A DNA stretch of 64,000 nt from Nocardia stercoris (GCF_003696265.1 NZ_RFFH01000006.1:219149-283148); one strand, 5' to 3'; positions 17,728 through 26,500 are shown, numbered from the stretch's first letter. The notes: a model not told the origin generated them from the sequence alone. Translations and numbers: made by a program.

Positions 17728-18597
17728 GTGTCCGAGTCTGTGAAATCGCTTCTGAGCACCTTGACGAGCCCCGGTGAATACCGGGTGCTGCGTGGCAATC
17801 TGGGCATTGCCGGGCAGCAGGGAGTGGTGTTCACCCCTGATGAAGGGCACAATCTGCCTGCGGTCGCCTTCGGGCACGGCTGGCTGACCGGTGCGGCCAA
17901 CTACCGCAAGCTGCTGCAACACCTCGCGTCCTGGGGATTCGTGGCGGCCGCGCCCGACAGCGAACGCGGCCCGATCCCCTCGCACCTGAACCTCGCCGGC
18001 GACCTGTTGACCACCCTCGACATCTGCACCGGTGTGCGGCTGGGCGCCGGAGATATCACCGTCCACCCGGACCGCTTGGCGCTCGCCGGCCACGGCATGG
18101 GCGCGGGCGCCGCGGTGATCGCCGCCTCGCACCGCCCGGTGCGGGCCGTCGCGGCGCTGTTCCCGGCGCCGACCTCGCCGTCCGCGGTCTCGCTGGCCCC
18201 CGGTATCGAGACCCCGGCGCTGATCCTGGCCGGATCCGAGGACATCGACGCGATGAACTCCGACGCGATCCCGCTGGCCCGCGCGTGGGGCGGGCCGGCG
18301 GTGCTGCGCTCGATCGCCAAGGGCTCACACAACGGGATCGTGGAAGGCCGTCGCGCCCTGTCCGCGCTCGGCGCGAGCAAGCACGAACCGAAGACGGCCC
18401 GGCTCACCCGCGCGCTGCTCGTCGGCTACCTCAAGTACGAGCTGCTGGGCGACAAGAAGTACAAGGCCTTCGCCGACCCGGAGGAGATCATCGCCCGCAC
18501 CGAGGTCGTCGATCCGCACGCCGAGGTGGAAGCCAAAGAGCCCGAACACCTTTCGAAGCGGCAGCTGCTGGAGCTGGCCACCCTGCTGCGCCGCTGA
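17728..18597 (+). CDS. Alpha/beta-hydrolase-fold protein lacking the nucleophile serine
   Basis: The 289-residue protein resembles dienelactone-hydrolase/PETase-type proteins: FGHGWLTG near the oxyanion site, HPDRLALAGHGMGAGAAV as the nucleophile elbow, LILAGSEDIDAMN for the acid region, and KGSHNGIVEG for the catalytic His. In the elbow the expected G-H-S-M-G reads G-H-G-M-G (DNA ggccacggcatgggc), so Ser is replaced by Gly. It may be non-catalytic or use another residue. GTG 17728 has GAGGG just upstream. The gene diverges from glmS and ends three bases before the next, convergent gene. Confidence 0.75.
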   Translation: MSESVKSLLSTLTSPGEYRVLRGNLGIAGQQGVVFTPDEGHNLPAVAFGHGWLTGAANYRKLLQHLASWGFVAAAPDSERGPIPSHLNLAGDLLTTLDICTGVRLGAGDITVHPDRLALAGHGMGAGAAVIAASHRPVRAVAALFPAPTSPSAVSLAPGIETPALILAGSEDIDAMNSDAIPLARAWGGPAVLRSIAKGSHNGIVEGRRALSALGASKHEPKTARLTRALLVGYLKYELLGDKKYKAFADPEEIIARTEVVDPHAEVEAKEPEHLSKRQLLELATLLRR

Positions 18598-18600
18598 GCC

Positions 18601-18906
18601 TCAGCCCAGGTGGCCCTGGTCGGTCCGCACCCACTCCGTGGTGCCGTCGGGGTGGTGGTGGAACTCCCAGGCCGCGAAGTCGCCACCGTCGTCGACGATC
18701 GTGACGTGGTCGGCGAGACCGTCGTGGTCGAGATCGGACCACACCTCCAGCGAATGGCCGTCGTGCACGGTCTCACCGTCGGCGATGCCGGTACCGCCGA
18801 TGTCCTCGTTCGGGTGGGTCAACTCCACCGCGCCCAGCCCGCTCAGGTCGGAATGCACATCGACAGCCGGTAGGTCGAGCCCCGGAAGGCCTTCCGAAGA
18901 GAACAT
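18601..18906 (-). CDS. Small acidic protein, DUF6802-like
   Basis: The 101-residue soluble protein has a central Asp-rich segment, SDLDHDGLADHVTIVDD (about 57-73), that looks like a calcium-binding or FG-GAP-type repeat. It ends with WEFHHHPDGTTEWVRTDQG. This pattern recalls the small actinobacterial DUF6802 family, from memory. The function is unknown. ATG 18906 is preceded by a strong GGAGGAG. It is convergent with the hydrolase-fold gene. Confidence 0.65.
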   Translation of the reverse strand: MFSSEGLPGLDLPAVDVHSDLSGLGAVELTHPNEDIGGTGIADGETVHDGHSLEVWSDLDHDGLADHVTIVDDGGDFAAWEFHHHPDGTTEWVRTDQGHLG

Positions 18907-19111
18907 GAACGGCTCCTCCAGACACATGATTCGGTTGTCACCATGGTGACATCCGAACCACCGCTCGGGTAGCCAGCCCCGCACAGCCGCACCCGCCGCC
19001 GCACCTCCCCGGCGCTGCGGAGAGAATCTGGGCATGTGCATGAGAGCCGGGAACCGGCGTGAGCGATCCGGGTGGCAGCCGGCCACCATGGCGCCGGAAC
19101 CGAACACCGGC

Positions 19112-19279
19112 GAGGTGGAGGCGTGAGCGAACGTAGTGAGCGAACCGGAGATGCAGTGCGCCGCGCGCACGCCGGAGCCGAGCGAAGCGAGGTGGAGGCG
19201 TGAGCGAACGTAGTGAGCGAACCGGAGATGCAGTGCGCCGCGCGCACGCCGGAGCCGAGCGAAGCGAGGTGGAGGCGTG
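19112..19279 (+). repeat. 77-bp tandem repeat carrying RBS and start codon, ending at the ABC-F start
   Basis: Units begin at 19112, 19189 and 19266 (period 77, essentially identical). The last is cut short by the ABC-F coding start. Each unit contains GAGGTGGAGGC-GTGAGCG, a ribosome-binding site plus GTG. Reading from GTG 19123 gives a 26-codon frame (VSERSERTGDAVRRAHAG then AERSEVEA) whose TGA overlaps the next GTG at 19200. That frame's TGA in turn overlaps the ABC-F start at 19277. A degenerate, shorter copy begins near 19057. This also accounts for most of the 370-bp gap 18907-19276. Otherwise I see only presumed divergent promoters there. Confidence 0.85.
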
Positions 19280-20917
19280 AGCGCGACGCTGCACGCGAAG
19301 GGTCTGGGAGCCGGGCACGCCGAGCGGACACTGTTCAGCGATCTCGACCTGGTGCTCGCGCCCGGTGACGTGATCGGCCTGGTCGGGGTCAACGGGGCCG
19401 GGAAGTCCACGCTGCTGCGGATGCTCGCCGCCCGGCGCGCCGACGAGGGCGAGATCACGCTCAGCCCGCCCGACGCCACCGTCGGCCACCTCACCCAGGA
19501 ACCGGAACGGATCCCCGGCGAGACCGTGCTGGAATTCCTCGCCCGCCGCACCGGAGTCGCTGCCGCGCAACAGGAGATGGACGCCGCCGCCGAACGGCTG
19601 GCCGAGAGCACCGACGACGAGTACACCCCGGCCCTCGAGCACTGGCTGGCACTCGGCGGCGCCGACCTGGACCAGCGGGCCGAGGAGGTCGCCGCAGACC
19701 TCGGCCTGATCGCGAGCCTGCCCGACGGTCTCGCGACCCCGATGACCGGACTGTCCGGCGGGCAGGCCGCCCGCGCCGGACTGGCCTCGGTGCTGTTGTC
19801 CCGCTTCGACATCCTGCTGCTCGACGAGCCGACCAACGACCTGGACCTCGACGGCCTGTCCCGGCTGGAGAGCTTCGTGCGCGGCGTCCGGGCACCGCTG
19901 ATGGTGATCAGCCACGACCGGGAGTTCTTGGCGCGCACCGTGAACCGGATCGTCGAACTGGATCTGGCGCAGCAGCAGGTCGGGTTGTACGACGGCGGTT
20001 ACGAGTCCTACCTGGCCGAACGTGAGATCGCCCGCCGCCATGCCCGCGAGGCGTACGAGGAATTCGCCAACACCAAGGACGACCTGCAGTCCCGCGCCCA
20101 GATGCAGCGCAACTGGATGGAACACGGGGTGCGCGACGCCCGCCGCAAGGCGAAGGACTCGGACAAGATGGGCCGCAAGACCCGCGCCGAGGCGACCGAG
20201 AAGCAGGCGTCCAAGGTCCGCCAGACCCTGAAGCGGATCGAGCGCCTGGAGGTGGTCGAGGAACCACGCAAGGAGTGGGAACTGCAGATGTCGATCGCCG
20301 CCGCGCCCCGCAGCGGTTCGGTGGTCGCGACGGTGTCCGGTGCCACCGTGACACGCGGTGAGTTCACGCTCGGACCGGTGACCGCACAGATCGACTGGGG
20401 TGACCGCATCGTGCTGACCGGCGCGAACGGCTCCGGCAAGTCCACCCTGCTGGCCTTGCTGCTGGGCCGGGTCGCCGCCGATACCGGTACGGCCACATTG
20501 GGTTCCGGCGTCGCGGTGGGCGAGGTGGACCAGGCGCGCGGGTTGTTCCGGGGCACCGCGACCCTGACCGAGACCTTCGGTGCCGAGGTGCCGGACTGGA
20601 ACGAATCGGAGGTGCGCACGCTGCTGGCCAAATTCGGTCTGCGCGGCCCACATGTGTTGCGCCCCAACGACACCCTGTCCCCCGGTGAACGCACCCGGGC
20701 CGCGCTGGCCCTGCTGCAGGCGCGCGGGGTGAACCTGCTGGTGCTCGACGAGCCCACCAACCACCTCGACCTGCCCGCCATCGAACAGCTGGAGCAGGCC
20801 GTCGAATCCTTCGACGGCACCATGCTTCTGGTCACCCACGACCGCCGCATGCTCGACAACGTCCGCGCCACCCGCCGCTGGCACATGGACTCCGGCACAC
20901 TCACCCAGAGCCTGTGA
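19277..20917 (+). CDS. ABC-F family ATPase (ribosome-associated)
   Basis: The 546-residue protein has two ABC ATPase domains and no membrane domain. The first has GVNGAGKST Walker A, LSGGQ and LLLDEPTNDLD. The second has GANGSGKST, LSPGE and LVLDEPTNHLD. The charged interdomain linker (about 250-330, EEFANTKDDLQSRAQMQ and following) is the P-site tRNA interaction region of ABC-F proteins. Members tune translation or protect ribosomes from antibiotics. I cannot assign a subfamily. The GTG start belongs to the last copy of the 77-bp repeat, so its translation may be coupled to the leader frames. Confidence 0.9.
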   Translation: MSATLHAKGLGAGHAERTLFSDLDLVLAPGDVIGLVGVNGAGKSTLLRMLAARRADEGEITLSPPDATVGHLTQEPERIPGETVLEFLARRTGVAAAQQEMDAAAERLAESTDDEYTPALEHWLALGGADLDQRAEEVAADLGLIASLPDGLATPMTGLSGGQAARAGLASVLLSRFDILLLDEPTNDLDLDGLSRLESFVRGVRAPLMVISHDREFLARTVNRIVELDLAQQQVGLYDGGYESYLAEREIARRHAREAYEEFANTKDDLQSRAQMQRNWMEHGVRDARRKAKDSDKMGRKTRAEATEKQASKVRQTLKRIERLEVVEEPRKEWELQMSIAAAPRSGSVVATVSGATVTRGEFTLGPVTAQIDWGDRIVLTGANGSGKSTLLALLLGRVAADTGTATLGSGVAVGEVDQARGLFRGTATLTETFGAEVPDWNESEVRTLLAKFGLRGPHVLRPNDTLSPGERTRAALALLQARGVNLLVLDEPTNHLDLPAIEQLEQAVESFDGTMLLVTHDRRMLDNVRATRRWHMDSGTLTQSL

Positions 20918-20972
20918 CCGCAGCCGTCGGCGCGAATCACCGCCCGCCACAGCACCGTTGATCGGAAGACCC

Positions 20973-21422
20973 GTGAACTCTGCCCGCACCGAACTCGTTC
21001 TCGGCCTCGACACGAAAGTGACGCTGCTGGTCACGGGACTGCTGTTCCTCTGGGCGTTGGCGCTCGGCGTGTGGAAGTACCGGCAGATCCGCACCAGCCC
21101 CGACGGATCCGCGCACGTCTATGTGGACATCGCCCATCGCGCGGCACTGATGTACAGCTTCGCGGGCGTGCTGCTGGCGGTGTTCGTGGCGCTGTCCGAC
21201 TGGCCGACCGCGGTGAACCTCACCGCCGCCCTGATCGTGGAGGCGCTCTTCGCCGGCGCCGTCGCCCAGTACTGTCTGCACGGCCTGCGCCGCGACACCA
21301 CCAACCAGTTCCACGGAACCGTCTCTCCCGCTTTACGATTCGCCATGTACGCGCTGATCGCCGGCGAGTTCGGCGGCTTCGGCGTCCCGTTCACCGGTTT
21401 CCTGCACGCCCAGTTCGGCTGA
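20973..21422 (+). CDS. Four-helix integral membrane protein, unknown function
   Basis: The 149-residue protein has about four hydrophobic helices (roughly residues 17-36, 62-80, 84-104 and 122-146) and no recognisable catalytic motif. GTG 20973 has GGAAGA upstream and is preferred over TTG 20958. It starts 55 bases after the ABC-F gene in the same direction and may share its transcript. Confidence 0.65.
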   Translation: MNSARTELVLGLDTKVTLLVTGLLFLWALALGVWKYRQIRTSPDGSAHVYVDIAHRAALMYSFAGVLLAVFVALSDWPTAVNLTAALIVEALFAGAVAQYCLHGLRRDTTNQFHGTVSPALRFAMYALIAGEFGGFGVPFTGFLHAQFG

Positions 21423-21438
21423 ACCGCAGCCGATTCCG

Positions 21439-21774
21439 CTACTCGGCCTGCCACACCGCGAGCTCGCTCCCACCCGGCTCCCGGAAATGGAACCGCCGCC
21501 CACCCGGAAAGTCGAAGGGCTCCACGGTGATCACCCCACCCGCGGCCTCCACCTCCCGACAGGCCCGATCCAGATCATCGGTGCGCACGATCACCAGGGG
21601 TGCCCCGGCCTGCTCGGCAGTGTCCGACTGGAACCCGAGGGTGATACCCCCACCCTGCACATCGGTGTAATCGGGACCGTACGCGGTGGACTTCCACCCG
21701 AACGCCCGCTCCATGAAGGCCGCGGACTCCGCGGCCGAACTGGACGGAAACTCCACGAAATCGATGGTGAACAT
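21439..21774 (-). CDS. VOC (glyoxalase/bleomycin-resistance) domain protein
   Basis: The 111-residue single-domain protein matches the vicinal-oxygen-chelate fold: FVEFPSSSAAESAAFMERAFGW opening (key F, E, W), central GGGITLGF, VIVRTDDLDRACREVEAAGG helix, and the closing FHFREPGGSELAVWQ with its metal-binding Glu. The activity is unknown. It is convergent with the membrane protein gene. Confidence 0.8.
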   Translation of the reverse strand: MFTIDFVEFPSSSAAESAAFMERAFGWKSTAYGPDYTDVQGGGITLGFQSDTAEQAGAPLVIVRTDDLDRACREVEAAGGVITVEPFDFPGGRRFHFREPGGSELAVWQAE

Positions 21775-21934
21775 CCCCGAACGCTACCGCCGCGCACCGA
21801 CCCGTTCGGGATGGGCGTGCGAACAATCGCCGCCGGTCGACCCGGATGTAGGTGACTGCGCCCTGCACGACGACACTCGGACCCAGCGGCAGCGCCGAAG
21901 CGAGCGCGTCGAACAGAGGAGACGGTGGTTACCT

Positions 21935-22063
21935 TCAGCCGGTCGCACCCGCAGGCCGCGTTACCGCAACCACGGTGACGATGTCGTCAATTCCGGCAAA
22001 GTCTTTCGGGTTCGTCGTGTACAGCGGCACGTTGTTCCGTGCCGCAGTCGCAGCGAGGCCGGC
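21935..22063 (-). pseudogene. Remnant of a VapC-type PIN-domain toxin (C-terminal third)
   Basis: Read on the minus strand, the frame ending at TGA 21935-21937 encodes AATAARNNVPLYTTNPKDF followed by AGIDDIVTVVAV. This is the typical C-terminal part of VapC ribonucleases (A-A-T-A...LYT-NP-DF). No start codon, N-terminal acidic residues or vapB antitoxin are present, and upstream codons run into the 3' end of the next gene. It is a decayed toxin-antitoxin relic. The rest of the gap (21775-21934) holds nothing I recognise. Confidence 0.7.
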
Positions 22064-22064
22064 C

Positions 22065-22958
22065 TCAGCCTGCGCTGATGGTGGAGATCAGTGTCCGGCC
22101 GGCGATGGATCGGGTGGTGATGATCTGGGTGAAGATGCTCGCGCGGTCCGCGGGGGGCTGCTGGGTGAGGCGGACCTCGTACTGGCCGTCGACGGCTGGG
22201 ACGCGGGTGATCTGCACGCAGTAGCGGGTGCCGGCGGGGACCTTGTCGATGCCGCGCTGGATCTGGGTGGCCGGCGGGACCTGGGCGTCGTCGGCGACCA
22301 CGGCGCGGGCGGCGAAGCCCGAACGCTGCACGTAGTAGGCGCGTTCGAAGGCGAGGATCGCGTCGGGGCCGGAGGTGGTGCCGCCCGGATCGGTGCCCGA
22401 CACCACCTCCGGGGTGTTCTGGCTGCGGCAGTCGTCGGTGGCGATCGCGGCCGGCGCCGGGGCGGCGGAGGTCGTCGCGGCCACGCCCGCGGGGATCGGC
22501 GTGGCCCGCGGGGATGCCGCCATGGCTGGCGTCTTGTGCCGCCCGGTGTGGATCACCGTGAGCAGCACGCTGACCACCACCACCGCGACACCGAGCATGG
22601 CCAGCACGCCGAGGATGCGATCGGATCCTCGCCGCGCGTTGCGATTTCGCGGCCGGCGCACGCGCGGCCCCGGGTTGCCGCCGGAGCGGTCGATCAGCAC
22701 CGGCACCCGGACCGGTGCGTCGTCCTCGGTGGGATCGATGCGGTGACTGGTCGAGGGCCGGGGTGGCTCGGGCGGCCCGGCCGGGCGCGGATCGAGCCAT
22801 TCCGCCCAGTCACCGGCGGCCGGTGCGGCGGGTGGCGGCGCGACGGGTTCTTGTCGGCGCGCCCGGCGCCCGCGCCGGCTGGGCTCGGGGATGCGCAACA
22901 TGGGCAATCCGAGGTCGAACGGATTGTCCGGTGGCACTTCGGGTTCAGAGGGAGTCAT
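22065..22958 (-). CDS. Single-pass membrane protein of an ESX-associated operon
   Basis: The 297-residue protein has a Pro-rich cytoplasmic N-terminal part (1-110) ending in a basic stretch, and one transmembrane helix (about 113-137, ILGVLAMLGVAVVVVSVLL). A C-terminal domain of about 140 residues outside the membrane contains two cysteines (DDCRSQN, RYCVQI) that could pair. I do not recognise the domain. ATG 22958 overlaps the upstream gene by 14 bases, which fixes it as the third gene of the 24770-22065 operon. A role at the membrane with the two putative ESX substrates upstream is an inference. Confidence 0.7.
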   Translation of the reverse strand: MTPSEPEVPPDNPFDLGLPMLRIPEPSRRGRRARRQEPVAPPPAAPAAGDWAEWLDPRPAGPPEPPRPSTSHRIDPTEDDAPVRVPVLIDRSGGNPGPRVRRPRNRNARRGSDRILGVLAMLGVAVVVVSVLLTVIHTGRHKTPAMAASPRATPIPAGVAATTSAAPAPAAIATDDCRSQNTPEVVSGTDPGGTTSGPDAILAFERAYYVQRSGFAARAVVADDAQVPPATQIQRGIDKVPAGTRYCVQITRVPAVDGQYEVRLTQQPPADRASIFTQIITTRSIAGRTLISTISAG

Positions 22959-24453
22959 CACCGAACTCGCCGATGACGGCGGCCGGAACCAGTTCCAGCG
23001 CAGCCGGTTCGGTGACGCCGAGCTGACCACTGTCGGGCTTGGGGGCCGTCGTACCGGGCGACGGCGTCGCGGGCAACGCCATGCCGCCGACCGGGCCGGG
23101 ATCCTGATGGGCGGGCGCGGGCGCGGCGGTACCGGCGGCCGGTGGTGCGGTCGTCGCCGGGTCCGGTGCGGCGGGACCCGGATCCGGTGGGAGCACCGAA
23201 TAGTTCGGCGTACTGGGCACACTCGGCCCCGCCGGTGCCGGAGTGCTGCCGAGCCCGGGGAAGGTCGTGCCGGTCGACGGCGGCGCACTCACCGAGGGCG
23301 CCGGCGTGGACAGCGAGGGTACCGGGGTAGAACCGGAGGGGGCCGGCGTCGACAGGCCCGGGAACAATGTGCCGGTACCGGACGGCGCGCCCGGGATCGC
23401 GACCCCGGTCTGTTCGGTGCCCGTCCCGGACGTGGTCCCACCGGTCTCGGTCGAGGCGGTCCCGTTCGGCTGCGGCAGGTGCAGCAGTTCCGGCACCACG
23501 GTCTCCGCCTCGGTGGCGACCGAATCGATAAGGTGCGTACCGAGTTCGGCGATCTTGTCGATCAGATGGGTACCGATATCGACCCCGGCGTTGATGGCCG
23601 AGGTGCCCAATTGCACTCCCGCGCTGATCAACTGCTGTTGCAGCTGCAACTGGGCCGCCTGCGCCGGATCGGCCGGCACCGCACCGGTGGCCGTCGCGGC
23701 AGGCACCACCGACTGATCCCCGGACCGGTTCGCGCTCGCCGGCGCGGCCCCGGTGTTCGGCGCCGGATCCGGCCCGCCGTACTGGGTGGAATTCGCCGGA
23801 TCGGTTGCCCCGTACTGGTTCACGCCCGTCTGGTTCGACCCGTCGTACGGCGCCGACACCCCCTGCACGACCGTCATCGGGCCGATGTCGGAGAGCCGCT
23901 GGGTGTGGTCGGCCATCTCGGTCTGCGCGGTGGTGACGGCGGTGATCGCGTCACGCAAGGCTTGTGCGGCCCGGTTGATCAGCGCATCGGTATCGGGTGC
24001 CGCGGTGGCACCGGCCAGGATGGTCTTCGCGTCGGCCCGGAAGTTCGCGATAATCCGGTCCACCTGGGTGGCGGCGCGGGCGGAGGTGTTCTGCGCGTCG
24101 GCCAGCACCCCGAGATAGGCCGGCCCGCGGTCGGTGATGTCGCCGAGCTGAGTCTGCGTGGTGCGCAACGCCGGAACCGCCGCCTGCGCGCCCGGACCCG
24201 ACCAACTCGATTCGAGCGTGTACACCCCGTCGCGGTGCTGGGATTCGGCATCGGCGTTGTGCGAGGAGGCACTGGTGAGCGCGGTGGTGATGACCGGATT
24301 CGGCGCGGGCCGCCCGCTGCCCAGCGCGGAACGCAAGGCCAGCAACGGTTTCACCAGCGCCGCCACGATCGGCGGATCCATGGTGCCGAAATGCCCGGTC
24401 GCTACCGAGGTTTGCGCGGCGGGCTGGACCGGGCGCGGTTTCAACAGCCTCAC
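22945..24453 (-). CDS. Large EspA/DUF4226-like protein with Pro/Ser/Thr-rich tail
   Basis: The 502-residue protein has a helical N-terminal half (about 1-200), with alternating Ala/Leu helices and a SSWSGPGAQAA turn that resembles a W-x-G loop. The middle has Gln/Ala-rich helices (about 265-330) and the C-terminal third is low-complexity Pro/Ser/Thr/Gly. No signal peptide is present. The layout recalls EspA or DUF4226-type ESX-secreted proteins, which are exported together with an EspC-type partner such as the gene immediately upstream. The start ATG 24453 overlaps that gene's stop (ATGA). The assignment is by architecture only. Confidence 0.6.
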   Translation of the reverse strand: MRLLKPRPVQPAAQTSVATGHFGTMDPPIVAALVKPLLALRSALGSGRPAPNPVITTALTSASSHNADAESQHRDGVYTLESSWSGPGAQAAVPALRTTQTQLGDITDRGPAYLGVLADAQNTSARAATQVDRIIANFRADAKTILAGATAAPDTDALINRAAQALRDAITAVTTAQTEMADHTQRLSDIGPMTVVQGVSAPYDGSNQTGVNQYGATDPANSTQYGGPDPAPNTGAAPASANRSGDQSVVPAATATGAVPADPAQAAQLQLQQQLISAGVQLGTSAINAGVDIGTHLIDKIAELGTHLIDSVATEAETVVPELLHLPQPNGTASTETGGTTSGTGTEQTGVAIPGAPSGTGTLFPGLSTPAPSGSTPVPSLSTPAPSVSAPPSTGTTFPGLGSTPAPAGPSVPSTPNYSVLPPDPGPAAPDPATTAPPAAGTAAPAPAHQDPGPVGGMALPATPSPGTTAPKPDSGQLGVTEPAALELVPAAVIGEFGDDSL

Positions 24454-24770
24454 AGCTGCTCACCGACTCCGCGCAGCGCGGCGGCGGACGCGGCGTCGGT
24501 CGCCTGCTGCTCGCCGGAATACCCTTGCAGCACAGCACCATACGTGGCCACCAGCTGCCCGGCGGTGGCCATCGCCGCGGCGTGCGTGCCGACCGCCTCG
24601 GTGAACCGGGCCGCGAACTCGGCCCCGATCAGGCCCAGATCGTCGGCCAGCACCTGGGGCTGCACGGCCTCGGCGGCGGCCGACGACGCCGACGCCAGTT
24701 GTTGCGACACCGTCTGTGCGAGTGCGGTATAGGTGGCCATGGCCACCGGATCGAGTCTCAGCGCGTCCAT
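24450..24770 (-). CDS. EspC-like / WXG100-type small ESX protein
   Basis: The 106-residue all-helical protein starts MDALRLDPVAMATYTALAQ and is Ala/Gln/Ser-rich. It has a hairpin turn near residues 40-48 and a C-terminal Tyr segment, YGAVLQGYSGEQQATD. The pattern resembles EspC-family type VII substrates. The usual export signal Y-x-x-x-D/E is imperfect here (YSGEQ). GGGGGA lies before ATG 24770, which is preferred to an upstream in-frame start. It leads the operon with the EspA-like gene and the membrane protein. Confidence 0.65.
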   Translation of the reverse strand: MDALRLDPVAMATYTALAQTVSQQLASASSAAAEAVQPQVLADDLGLIGAEFAARFTEAVGTHAAAMATAGQLVATYGAVLQGYSGEQQATDAASAAALRGVGEQL

Positions 24771-24898
24771 CAGTTCCCCCTCGCGGGACAGCCTCACAGC
24801 GACCGAATACGTCTCCACCATAACCCGCACAAGGGACAGATGCGGCGGGACACCGGATCCCGCACCGTCCCAGCCGAATCCGGTCCGGCGAACGAAGA

Positions 24899-26266
24899 TC
24901 AGACCGAGGCGACGAGTTTCGCGAGGTCGTCGGCGATCCGGTGTGCGCGGTCGGCGTCGGTGGCCTCCACCATGACCCGCACCAGCTGCTCGGTTCCACT
25001 GGGCCGCAACAGGATCCGGCCGGTGTCGCCCAGCTCGCGCTCGGCCTCGGCGACCGCCTGCCGGACGTCGACGGCAGCGGCCACCGCCGCCTTGTCGGCG
25101 ACCGGAACGTTGACCAGCACCTGCGGCACCGTCTGCAACACACTCGCCAGATCGGCCAGGGTGCGGCCGGTGTCGGCCATCCGCGCCATCAGTTCGAGCC
25201 CGGTCAGCACGCCGTCACCGGTGGTGCCGTACTTCGGGAAGATCACATGCCCGGATTGTTCACCGCCCAAGCTGAATCCACCGCGCCGCAGTTCCTCGAG
25301 CACATAGCGGTCGCCGACAGCGGTGGTGCGCAACTCGATTCCGGCCTCGCGCATGGCGATGTGCAGGCCCAGATTGCTCATGACGGTGGCGACCAGTGTG
25401 TTGTGCGCCAGATCGCCGGTCTTCTGCATGCCGAGCGCCAGGATCGCCAGGATCGCGTCCCCGTCGACGACCGCGCCGTTCGCGTCGACCGCCAGGCAGC
25501 GGTCGGCGTCCCCGTCGTGCGCGAGCCCGAGGTCCGCGCCGTGTTCGAGAACCGCGCGCTGCACCTGCTCGAGATGCGTGGATCCGCAGCCGTCGTTGAT
25601 GTTGAGCCCGTTGGGCGCGGCATTGATCGCGATGACCCGCGCGCCCGCCTCCTGGTAGGCCGCCGGGCCGACGTCGGAGGCGGCGCCGTGCGCGCAGTCC
25701 ACGACCACGGTGAGCCCGGTCAGGTCCTGCCCGGCCGCCTCGACCAGGTGCTCGACATAGCGTTCGTGGGTGCCGGCGAGACTGTAGAGGTCCTCGACCT
25801 GGCCGTCCGCGCCGGACTGGCTCAGCACCCGGCCGATACCGGCACCGGTCGGGCGGGTGAAGGAACCCGCGCGGACCAGTTCCTCGATCCGGTCCTCGAT
25901 CGCGTCGTCGAGTTTGTGCCCACCGGCGGCGAAGATCTTGATCCCGTTGTCGGGCATGGGATTGTGCGAGGCGGAGATCATCACGCCCAGGCACGCGTCG
26001 TAGGCGGCGGTCAGGTAGGCCACGGCCGGGGTCGGCAGCACGCCCACCGAGAGCACGTCGACGCCGGCCGAGGTGAGACCCGCGGTCACCGCGGCCTCCA
26101 GCATCTCGCCACTGGCGCGCGGGTCGCGGCCGACGACCGCCACCGCGCGGCTCTTGCCGCGACTCAGGACCTGTGCGGCCGCCGCCGAAACCTGTAGTGC
26201 CAGTTCCGGACTCAACGTCCCATTGGCAAGGCCACGGACCCCGTCGGTGCCGAACAACCGTCCCAT
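24899..26266 (-). CDS. glmM: Phosphoglucosamine mutase
   Basis: GlmM interconverts glucosamine-6-phosphate and glucosamine-1-phosphate on the way to UDP-GlcNAc. The 455-residue protein starts MGRLFGTDGVRG and has the phosphoserine loop SASHNP (Ser100), the metal-binding DGDADR motif, GGEQSGH for sugar contact, and RPSGTE for phosphate binding. GAGGGG precedes ATG 26266. It lies downstream of rplM-rpsI, as in M. tuberculosis, with a putative terminator in between. Confidence 0.96.
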   Translation of the reverse strand: MGRLFGTDGVRGLANGTLSPELALQVSAAAAQVLSRGKSRAVAVVGRDPRASGEMLEAAVTAGLTSAGVDVLSVGVLPTPAVAYLTAAYDACLGVMISASHNPMPDNGIKIFAAGGHKLDDAIEDRIEELVRAGSFTRPTGAGIGRVLSQSGADGQVEDLYSLAGTHERYVEHLVEAAGQDLTGLTVVVDCAHGAASDVGPAAYQEAGARVIAINAAPNGLNINDGCGSTHLEQVQRAVLEHGADLGLAHDGDADRCLAVDANGAVVDGDAILAILALGMQKTGDLAHNTLVATVMSNLGLHIAMREAGIELRTTAVGDRYVLEELRRGGFSLGGEQSGHVIFPKYGTTGDGVLTGLELMARMADTGRTLADLASVLQTVPQVLVNVPVADKAAVAAAVDVRQAVAEAERELGDTGRILLRPSGTEQLVRVMVEATDADRAHRIADDLAKLVASV

Positions 26267-26387
26267 ACTCTCGCCCCTCATAGGTTCATCTGCGAAGTTT
26301 CGGACCGAGGCCGCGCGGACACATCCGGCGTACCCCCGGACGCACCCGGCGAAACCACCGACAACCACCTCGTCCTTACAGCACGAA

Positions 26388-26427
26388 AGCAGGCGTCCCG
26401 GTCCGAAAACGAACGGGAGCGCCTGCT
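26388..26427 (-). terminator. Putative terminator after rplM-rpsI
   Basis: On the minus strand AGCAGGCG-C-TCCCG pairs with CGGGACGCCTGCT (one bulged base) around a 13-base loop, followed by TTT. It lies 74 bases after the rpsI stop and would separate the ribosomal operon from glmM. Confidence 0.5.
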
Positions 26428-26500
26428 CTCGTACAGGTGCCGGTACGACCGTACCCTGTCCCCCGTGGAGGCAGGAAGGGCACGGTCGCACCCGCGAACA

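Noticed and set aside
19112..19279. CRISPR-like repeat array
   Set aside because: The 77-bp units are contiguous without spacers and there are no cas genes. No CRISPR array was seen anywhere in the window.
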